From an uncultured Chloroflexota bacterium (lineage in GTDB: Bacteria > Chloroflexota > Limnocylindria > Limnocylindrales > CSP1-4): a DNA stretch of 42,069 nucleotides. Shown here piece after piece: positions 40,641-42,069 of the stretch (position 1 is the first letter of the stretch; each line of letters opens with the position of its first letter). The position numbers were made by a program, and so were the translations under genes. The stretch covers positions 1-42,069 of the forward strand of contig CAIYHO010000185.1 in NCBI GenBank assembly GCA_903925955.1, in the 5' to 3' direction. The notes beneath the pieces were generated by a model. That model was given only the letters and a program-made list of their open reading frames with translations. It ran no database searches and had not been told where the DNA came from.

Positions 40641-42069
40641 GCGTCGTTGGCGAGCGTCTCCAGCCCACAATTTTTGAGCTGTCGCGGCCCGGTCGCGGCG
40701 GCGGCAAGATCCCACATCCGCCGGCCAACGCCCTGGATCGGATCCCGGCCGCAGCGCGTCGCGCCCAGGCGCCCGCCCTGCCGGAGCTCTCCGAGCCCGA
40801 GGTGGTGCGCCACTACGTCAACCTCTCCACGCTGAACTACTCGGTGGACTCGGGGTTCTATCCCCTTGGGTCCTGCACCATGAAGTTCAACCCCAAGCTC
40901 AACGAGTGGGCGGCGCGTCTGCCGGGGTTTGCGGGCCTTCATCCGATGGCCCCCGACAGCACCGCGCAGGGCACGCTTGCGATGCTCCACGAGCTTGAGG
41001 CCATCCTGGCCGAGATCAGCGGCATGGACGCCGTCACCCTGCAGCCTGCGGCCGGCGCCCACGGCGAGTTGACCGGGATCCTCATGATCCGGGCCTACCA
41101 CCGTTCACGCGGTGACCTTGAGCGGACCGAGGTGCTTGTCCCGGACTCAAGCCACGGCACCAACCCGGCTACGGCGTCCATGGCGGGCTTCAAGACCATC
41201 ACCATCCCGTCAGCGCCTGACGGCGGCGTAGACCTCGAGGCGTTCAAGGTTGCGCTTGGCCCCAAGACCGCCGCAATCATGATCACCAACCCGTCCACGC
41301 TGGGCCTGTTTGAGCGCCAGATTGGCGAGCTGCTTGAGGCAACCCACGCTGCGGGCGCGCTCGCCTACATGGACGGCGCAAACCTCAATGCGATCCTTGG
41401 CCGCTTCCGGCCGGGTGCTGCCGGGTTTGACGTCATGCACTTCAACACCCACAAGACGTTTAGCACTCCGCATGGCGGAGGCGGCCCGGGCTCGGGTCCT
41501 GTTGGCGTTCGCGCAAACCTCACGCCGTTCCTACCCAGCCCGCGGGTGATCCGCGAGGACGACGGCAGCTTCCGCCTGGAGCGCGTGGACGAGCGGGCCA
41601 CGTCAATTGGGCGCGTCCGCAGCTTCTTTGGCAGCACGGGTGTCTTGGTGCGCGCCTACGCGTACCTGCGCGCCCACGGTGCCTCCGGTCTGCGCGAGGT
41701 GTCCGATGACGCGGTTCTTGCGGCGAACTACCTCAAGGCCCGTTTGGCCCCCGTGTACGAGGTGCCGTTTGAGCGGGCCTGCAAGCACGAGTTTGTCGCC
41801 TCGGCTGCAGACCTCAAGCACCGCACCGGCGTGCGCACGCTTGACATCGCCAAGCGGCTGATCGACAAGGGCTACCACCCGCCGACGATCTACTTCCCGC
41901 TCACGGTCGAGGAGGGGATGCTCATCGAGCCGACCGAGACCGAGAGCCTCGAGACGCTCGACGCCTTCGCCGAGGCGATGCTGGAGATCGCTCGCGAGGC
42001 GCGCGAGACCCCCGACCTCGTGAAGGAAGCCCCCCACACGGCCCCGGTGCGCCGCCTCGACGAGGCGAC
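40637..42069 (+). CDS. gcvPB: Glycine dehydrogenase (decarboxylating) subunit 2, 3' end outside the window
   Basis: At least 477 residues, with no stop before the window ends. The PLP-binding lysine is Lys273 in FNTHKTFSTPHGGGGPG. Other signatures are YPLGSCTMKFNPKLNE, LQPAAGAHGELTGILMIRAYH, PDSSHGTNPATASMAGF and, near the end, TIYFPLTVEEGMLIEPTE. About 485 residues is usual, so little is missing. ATG coupled to gcvPA. The last ~190 bases use almost only CTC for Leu and TTC for Phe, unlike the mixed CTT/TTT usage before, but the protein remains family-like. Confidence 0.95.
   Translation, partial: MSVVGERLQPTIFELSRPGRGGGKIPHPPANALDRIPAAARRAQAPALPELSEPEVVRHYVNLSTLNYSVDSGFYPLGSCTMKFNPKLNEWAARLPGFAGLHPMAPDSTAQGTLAMLHELEAILAEISGMDAVTLQPAAGAHGELTGILMIRAYHRSRGDLERTEVLVPDSSHGTNPATASMAGFKTITIPSAPDGGVDLEAFKVALGPKTAAIMITNPSTLGLFERQIGELLEATHAAGALAYMDGANLNAILGRFRPGAAGFDVMHFNTHKTFSTPHGGGGPGSGPVGVRANLTPFLPSPRVIREDDGSFRLERVDERATSIGRVRSFFGSTGVLVRAYAYLRAHGASGLREVSDDAVLAANYLKARLAPVYEVPFERACKHEFVASAADLKHRTGVRTLDIAKRLIDKGYHPPTIYFPLTVEEGMLIEPTETESLETLDAFAEAMLEIAREARETPDLVKEAPHTAPVRRLDEA

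Overview
This is a GC-rich bacterial chromosomal segment with dense, mostly co-directional genes and many start/stop overlaps (ATGA, GTGA, TGATG). It looks like Chloroflexota, possibly a Limnocylindria-type lineage. The reasons are a monoderm-style dcw cluster with the DUF1290 small basic protein between ftsQ and ftsA, a LysM protein with a four-cysteine N-terminal module, split glycine-cleavage P-protein genes and a deazaflavin-dependent oxidoreductase. This placement is inference; no marker phylogeny could be run.

Region 1 (1-11.1 kb) is central carbon metabolism. It opens with the 3' end of the methylmalonyl-CoA mutase large subunit. A secreted RNase Sa/barnase-like ribonuclease follows, and then one reading frame that joins a barstar-like inhibitor domain to methylmalonyl-CoA epimerase. 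Convergent to these is a minus-strand operon: sucC, sucD, a hypothetical gene, a Ddn-family oxidoreductase and a methyltransferase. Divergent from sucC, NAD-type icd (apparently leaderless) and sdhCDAB run rightward, followed by an RNase HI gene that seems to start at CTG. Together these route propionyl/methylmalonyl-CoA into succinyl-CoA and the TCA cycle.

Region 2 (11.1-13.4 kb) has a META-domain lipoprotein, RNase P RNA (rnpB), a doubtful small minus-strand ORF and a membrane-anchored LysM protein.

Region 3 (13.5-31.8 kb) is the division and cell-wall cluster: mraZ, rsmH, a small basic ORF, ftsL-like, ftsI, murF, mraY, murD, ftsW, murG, a 40-codon mini-ORF, murB, ddl, ftsQ, sbp, ftsA, ftsZ, yggS, yggT, a DUF167 gene and tRNA-Val(CAC). 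A strong sigma-A-type promoter and three 10-bp-phased AAGTGG MraZ boxes precede mraZ. murE and murC are absent from their usual places, and the mini-ORF sits in the murC slot.

Region 4 (31.8-42.1 kb) has a membrane-anchored exported protein, a bidirectional terminator, aconitase on the minus strand, a DUF2520 dehydrogenase-like protein with a His-rich extension, a NUDIX hydrolase and the glycine-cleavage operon gcvT-gcvH-gcvPA-gcvPB. The last gene runs off the window.

The most striking item is the ribonuclease/barstar pair embedded by ATGA overlaps in a metabolic operon, with the inhibitor fused in frame to the epimerase. The mini-ORF between murG and murB is the next most unusual.
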